A DNA stretch of 64,000 nucleotides from Epiperipatus broadwayi (Eukaryota > Onychophora > Udeonychophora > Euonychophora > Peripatidae). The stretch spans positions 30,284,385-30,348,384 of the forward strand of contig JAQFVV010012394.1 of NCBI GenBank assembly GCA_028023455.1, written 5' to 3'. The position numbers and the translations under genes were made by a program. Below are positions 62,760 to 64,000 of the stretch, piece by piece (position 1 is the first letter of the stretch; each line of letters begins with the position of its first letter). The notes under the pieces are model-generated. The model ran no database searches. It saw only the letters and a program-made list of their open reading frames with translations, and was not told where the DNA came from.

Positions 62760-63295
62760 TTAAATATTATTAATTAGTAATTAATATACTTAGATATACT
62801 AAAACTTTAACTTGTCACACATTCTTGAAACATAGAATAAAGTCAAATGAAAAAGAGAATGAGTCCCTGTATATTGAAGAATGGAAATTGTAAGCATACC
62901 TAAAAAGATTGTACACACTGAACAAGAAACAGTAAGTTAGCTCATGTGTTTACATCTAAAAAAAGATGATCGTTAAATGAGATTTAAAGTTTGTATTTGT
63001 GTTAGGAACAACTTCTAGTTTAATGTATGATTAATATTAATCATTAATATATTTATCTTAAATGGTTGGTATTAATGTTGTGAGTACACAATGTTTGACA
63101 CTTGTAAGTTAAAATGTAATAATTTGGTATTGAAAAATACTGTAAAATTGACGAAATTGTATGTAAAGATATTGTTACTTTGGTAACAGAAATGTACTGG
63201 CTTCACTTGAAATGCACTTTGGTCATTTATACATTTTCAAATGTCTTTATTCATATGTTTCAAGAATTCTGTAGTCTAATGGGCATTTAAAATAT
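62760..63295. other. AT-rich spacer
   Basis: No gene or repeat recognised. Confidence 0.5.
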
Positions 63296-63301
63296 CACCC
63301 C

Positions 63302-63491
<190 letters not shown>

Positions 63492-63636
63492 CACATGGAA
63501 AAAGAGTGATGAAGATTGATTGCTGATTCCATATATTTATAAAATTAATCTTTAAATTAGGTTTAAAGTTTATAATTAGACTTGGAATAATCTCTAGTTT
63601 AATAAAAGATTAATCAAAGTATTGTATATATATATA

Positions 63637-63720
63637 CCATTAAAACCAATCAATACTTAGACAATCCCAATGTCAATAACAATCAACCATCGCATGCTAT
63701 CACAGCAACTTCATTTAAAC
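63637..63720 (+). repeat. family 3 MITE fragment
   Basis: ccattaaaaccaatcaatac and tcaataacaatcaacca match the end and the first module of the element at 15820-16161. The rest is missing. Confidence 0.6.
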
Positions 63721-64000
63721 AATAAAAGTAAAAAATATATATATTGATACGAAGCCTTTCATGAGTTACAGATGTAAATGATATATTTTTCTTGCAAAAT
63801 ATATCATATATATCTTGTAACCATCTGGGTTTCATGGCACACAGCAACATAGTTATGTGTGTGCACATATATATAAAGTAAAAAAAAGTAGAAATAAACA
63901 CAGACAAAAATTTTAGTAGATATTTTTTACATTTCACTTGGAATAATAATAACTATAAAGAGTTAAACAATTCTGAATTTAAAACAGAATTTAATTATAA

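Overview
The window is AT-rich, intron/intergenic-type animal DNA with no convincing host protein-coding gene, rRNA or tRNA gene. The mix of RTE-type LINE 3' ends, mariner scraps, tRNA-like SINE pieces, fold-back MITEs, very long tetranucleotide microsatellites and large LTR retroelements fits a large repeat-rich invertebrate genome. A mollusc such as a cephalopod is my best guess, from repeat style only. Nothing here resembles bacterial operon structure.

Layout. 1-3.2 kb: AT-rich, no gene. 3.2-3.4 kb: a nearly perfect 200-bp palindrome. 3.88-4.38 kb: compound ATCT/ACCT microsatellite. 6.6 kb: RTE fragment. 7.43-9.53 kb: a 2.1-kb LTR-like unit. 10.1-10.7 kb: first copy of a fold-back family (family 1). 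11.5-12.0 kb: a 440-bp GATA array. 13.8-16.2 kb: repeat fragments and a 340-bp fold-back MITE. 16.8, 20.6, 47.2 and 57.7 kb: mariner N-terminal remnants. 19.8-20.5 kb: a LINE C-terminal fragment. 22.2-30.3 kb: a complete retroelement with 2.4-kb LTRs, a tRNA-Lys-like primer site, a decayed gag and a polypurine tract, but no pol. 30.8-32.1 kb: nested family-1 copies. 33.06-33.21 kb: a 51-bp triplication. 34.1-44.8 kb: a tandem LTR-gag-LTR-gag-LTR array on the minus strand, again without pol. 45-64 kb: AT-rich DNA with fold-back, SINE-like, RTE and mariner remnants and a final (TAA)n array.

The most interesting content is the pair of gag-only LTR retroelements. They share a related Gag (N-terminal charged coiled coil, then a capsid-like domain), LTRs of 1.6-2.4 kb that begin TGTGCCA followed by an inverted GGCAC, and insertion into (TA)n tracts. 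The 7.43-9.53 kb unit shares one internal segment with the 34-45 kb element and also sits in (TA)n. This looks like an animal counterpart of the plant TR-GAG / large retrotransposon derivative class: elements that keep gag and cis signals and would need a partner's protease, reverse transcriptase and integrase. All gag copies here carry stops or frameshifts. The family relationships are read by eye and need alignment.
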